Source of the DNA: Symsagittifera roscoffensis
Lineage: Eukaryota > Xenacoelomorpha > Acoela > Convolutidae
Direction of reading: 5' to 3'
DNA: 64,000 nucleotides
Assembly: GCF_963678635.1 (NCBI RefSeq)
Contig: NC_087062.1
Span: 81,694,751 to 81,758,750, forward strand
A model generated the notes under the pieces. That model had not been told where the DNA came from. It did not search any database and worked only from the letters and a program-made list of their open reading frames with translations. Positions 62,401 to 64,000 of this stretch are shown here, in pieces; position 1 is the stretch's first letter, and each line of letters starts with the position of its first letter. The position numbers and the translations under genes are program-made.

Positions 62401-62473
62401 CCCCTGATGGCCCTGGTTCAGGTGTATTCCCCACCTCCATGTCTTCTCCAGCTTCACTGAGAGTTTCATCCAT
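59330..62473 (-). CDS. Unknown giant protein, core (E2, 1047 codons)
   Basis: The longest open frame in the window, with ATG at 62473. The first ~330 residues are acidic then basic and low-complexity (KTRKRKREVEGW, STSSTSEEDF). The rest is homologous to the E1 core: RRKDATCFLRW, EYQYVSGVMGIAYNPFLD, LLRPSWCPHPHA, the CX4CX6CX4C motif at 60182-60235, TVNIATALGFFS, SVESWPGVLQ and DKAFSVPKCVRLARMS. No enzyme motif or membrane segment is seen. The last ~35 residues are out-of-frame relative to E1. That so long a frame stays open suggests recent activity or selection. Confidence 0.75.
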   Translation of the reverse strand: MDETLSEAGEDMEVGNTPEPGPSGEELTTQELLKDLSEENWADTATPPLNPSPRKNLELPLAGETFNMGMLLLSSEERGKNTFEGNRDIFLGSLEDDAWQEFLEEFNREVGSETTLDKFKKELWDAVVRFGEPLLIGTGLDEKARKELLNKLVELRNARSKTRKEKCEDSSTLKQKTVDKMVDDIKRDKVGTSNMIKSTNILKARAGGRRELEGVDGEVESMMIATTPSSRDVKTRKRKREVEGWGSPSVDAVSEGNLRETAPIVLARCKTAAYKNSSELRKPLEVEKEIEVSTSSTSEEDFKPQKVNVKRGSTNGQVGEVEIGKEWISKAHQDMGKQVTSDPLERNKTRNTSRTWWVALETLKEMEDCLKKLDSGIARRRRNWATQQKAEVNKIEMASHLKRSWQSLLKDHFEEAMRTSSSAPPLMANPFVRTAGQLMFTWSLVGVELETLTSYDRLKLGSKKLEVYQALMQHVARDNSGLSLARRKDATCFLRWTMSMMSDSTILACHQRASGSKTMERRVSTIILNVYQSTGIEKEDGSRLSLENHRKLDEVRRFSNKKFEEEHDVHRNLASSEQYSRLSEKGEYQYVSGVMGIAYNPFLDSEAGGAHRDHEVAELLKFWTERIMEIDAVEKEGPSLGLILEKTPEVMSIPRSNKRVEVSMGGGDGLLTTNLGVIWKLLRPSWCPHPHASLIEETTERVRLAPTEDEDLAKLSVLHKLITPQMQEPSERTSDPGSAKKLEPGSCLDSTCGNGEHICDGRSCVRILSFQKEDLVTWFEDITEREKSEVQIIAECYARTTVNIATALGFFSRMCGLQALERLESEHHLVTALSVESWPGVLQVTQKHIRSWKVGLEAEMGFPLSEAYGLPLNAKSLIGSMMANLCGSHYPLHMAMVEVSSQRILVDKAFSVPKCVRLARMSHHSHKLLRKIKGTVPKELRDDLSEIWGEDLLKLERENTSDHERQNVIGKPVGSTPNLEDNDTMHEKMMELEPQGSVISGALRSLMGNAHATVWHKRCGIQITRTFAWCGMWKRFGRSDYRITGRR

Positions 62474-62528
62474 ACTCTCTTCCTCTGATTCATTTCTTCT
62501 TCTCTCGAGAATTCTTTTGAATCGATCC

Positions 62529-63194
62529 TCAACGGGTCCACTCCTCTTGTCTCCAGGCGTGTCTACAGACAGTGGTGACGGTGTCGTAGGATCCAGCTTT
62601 TTTATATTCCGTCAGGGCTACATGCAGTTGACCTGCTGCATCTAGTTCTGTTCCCTCCTGTGTCACTTCTACTTGTTCCAAGCCATAGGGCGCCTTATAT
62701 TTTCTCGTGGCAAATTTCATGTCGTCCACCAGTGCGACGTGTCCCTCCATCACGATCATCCTGCCATCATCCCATATGGGCAACATGTTCTCAAGTCCCT
62801 CCTTCTCAAGAGTTCTCAAGACCTTCCTCACCTCATACCCTGGGGGCTGCGAACCTCTACTCTTTTTCGCTTGCGTCGTCCACGAGTTTACCTTCATCTC
62901 GCTGGTATGGAAGTAGACCGCCGCCGTGTAGCCAATGAACAGGGGGTCCCAGCCATCAGTGAAATCCTTCTGCATTTCCTCCGCCGTCATCCTCGCCATT
63001 ATGGAGGGAACCACCAAGGGACTATTCATTCCCAAGGTCATCCTCCTGACTGTCGGGAACTCAGGCATGGTGGCTGGTAGGATTTCTTTCTCCATTATGG
63101 CCTCCAGCTCCCTCTTGACTAGGGCAAAGCACTCCTTCCAGGCGGGGATTCTCAAGACTTCTCGTCCGTTGGCCGTCAATGGTTTAGGTTCCAA
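62529..63194 (-). CDS. Unknown giant protein, middle segment (E2)
   Basis: 221 codons, matching E1 37598-38374 around PEFPTVRRMTLG. It is separated from the upstream segment by a frame change just after the WNL block (near 63185) and from the core by another near 62500. Confidence 0.58.
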   Translation of the reverse strand: MEPKPLTANGREVLRIPAWKECFALVKRELEAIMEKEILPATMPEFPTVRRMTLGMNSPLVVPSIMARMTAEEMQKDFTDGWDPLFIGYTAAVYFHTSEMKVNSWTTQAKKSRGSQPPGYEVRKVLRTLEKEGLENMLPIWDDGRMIVMEGHVALVDDMKFATRKYKAPYGLEQVEVTQEGTELDAAGQLHVALTEYKKAGSYDTVTTVCRHAWRQEEWTR

Positions 63195-64000
63195 AACTTT
63201 GGATACATTTCAATGGGGCCCTCTCGCTTGCCTCCCATTCTATATTGCATTTGTCCCCTGAAGTTGCACACCATCATCTCGGCATCTTTCACTTTTCCGA
63301 AGAGTACCGTGTTGCTCATACGCGCCCTGAGCACCTCCTGCTGACACCAATTCAGCGCTGTACCATCCAGTACGCTGATGAGACTCAAGTGCGTCACCGA
63401 GTGACGATACGTTATCACCAGGGGATCTGGAAACGCGTACGTCACTGCTGGACCATAGATGCAGGTCACCACCTCCTCTAGACCCCGGATTATCCCCATT
63501 GGGTCCGACCTCATTGCCAGGCACAGGTCCGTCAACAGAGGCATCCCTCTGTTCGCCTTCTCCGATTCTTCTCTCGAGGTTGGGTTCTCATCTTCACCCG
63601 TCATGTATCGATTCTGCATCATGAGGTATTGCACCAGCAGTGTCTTCAACCCTGCGGCACACTTGTAGGAGCTGGTTTCAGTGCTCGTGTGGACTCTCCC
63701 CATAGACAGAGGTTCTCCATATTCCATTAACCGATGAAACGACACCAATTCCCCATGGGTCAAGAGTATTAGTGCCAGATACCCATCAACTCGAAGTGTC
63801 TCCACTCCTCGACTAAACATGTATGCTGGGCCCATGTTGAACAAGTATCTGGGGTAAACCAAATACAGAGCCAAGAGCAGGCTGATGGACATGCCCAGTA
63901 TCTCCTGTACGAAGGCTCCGAAGATAGTCGCCGTGGTGCCGAACACTCCTGCCAAGAATTCTCTCTCCCAGCAAGGACTCAAGAACTTGAGAATCTCGTA
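63176..64000 (-). CDS. Unknown giant protein, upstream segment (E2, runs off window)
   Basis: Open from the window edge. It contains LRVDGYLALILLTHGELV, LVQYLMMQNRYMTGED, CLAMRSDPMGIIRG, CIYGPAVTYAFPD and DGTALNWCQQEVLR, each mirrored in E1 38346-39740. E1's in-frame TAA near 38955 corresponds to sense codons here. A mildly hydrophobic stretch (SISLLLALYLVYP) is not a convincing membrane anchor. Confidence 0.65.
   Translation of the reverse strand, partial: YEILKFLSPCWEREFLAGVFGTTATIFGAFVQEILGMSISLLLALYLVYPRYLFNMGPAYMFSRGVETLRVDGYLALILLTHGELVSFHRLMEYGEPLSMGRVHTSTETSSYKCAAGLKTLLVQYLMMQNRYMTGEDENPTSREESEKANRGMPLLTDLCLAMRSDPMGIIRGLEEVVTCIYGPAVTYAFPDPLVITYRHSVTHLSLISVLDGTALNWCQQEVLRARMSNTVLFGKVKDAEMMVCNFRGQMQYRMGGKREGPIEMYPKFWNLNH

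Larger units (their letters stand above)
57344..64000 (-). mobile_element. E2: second, diverged giant LTR retrotransposon (3' part only)
   Basis: 3' LTR, polypurine tract, about 430 bp non-coding, then the giant unknown protein on the minus strand to the window edge. gag-pol, if present, would lie beyond 64000. It shares with E1 the order and conserved blocks of the 3' protein. The coding region is much less broken than E1. Confidence 0.75.

Overview
The window reads as a chromosome piece of an invertebrate, most likely a nematode of the Caenorhabditis type. The background is AT-rich with degenerate satellites, and it carries a DMAP1 gene, an alpha-tubulin pseudogene, several non-LTR retrotransposon relics and Ty3/gypsy-type LTR elements. 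No bacterial-style operons, rRNA genes or CRISPR arrays are visible. The species assignment is an inference from composition and family content.

Left part (1-21 kb): almost gene-free. It contains a 2.78-kb direct repeat (1-2777 and 4493-7268), degenerate satellite-like repeats, tRNA-derived SINE-like stretches, an intronless alpha-tubulin pseudogene (minus, 11346 to 10023), an array of about nine ~168-bp satellite monomers (12.17-13.65 kb), a GATA microsatellite and a decayed LINE (16.2-17.6 kb). DMAP1 (minus, 22442-21174) is the only intact host gene I can defend.

Middle and right (21.5-56 kb): dominated by one very large LTR retrotransposon on the minus strand (E1, 55937 down to 32140, about 23.8 kb). 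Its order is 5' LTR, primer-binding site, a 2.4-kb leader with reiterated GACCCCTCCGGATT motifs, gag (two zinc knuckles), protease, reverse transcriptase/RNase H, integrase, an acidic Pol tail, a macro-domain-like ORF, then about 8.8 kb of additional same-strand coding sequence, polypurine tract and 3' LTR. The extra block starts with an SGNH/GDSL-hydrolase protein and continues as a giant protein I do not recognise. An exact-looking 8,494-bp tandem duplication (21472-29965 and 29966-38459) has copied the 3' end of E1, its LTR, a LINE relic and most of DMAP1, leaving a second truncated DMAP1.

Right end (56-64 kb): a related LTR in the opposite orientation (56044-56899), a LINE C-terminal relic, and then a second, diverged minus-strand element (E2). 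E2's 3' LTR is 57344-58230 and its internal part runs off the window. E2 encodes a clear homologue of the unknown giant E1 protein, including a conserved CX4CX6CX4C motif. The unknown protein is therefore a family property of these elements and not a chance capture.

E1 is a dead copy: gag and pol are broken by many stops and frame changes, and catalytic positions of protease, RT and integrase are altered. The most interesting content is the architecture: gag-pol plus macro domain plus SGNH hydrolase plus a giant orphan protein, and copies of the plus-strand-primer (polypurine tract) sequence repeated inside the coding region.
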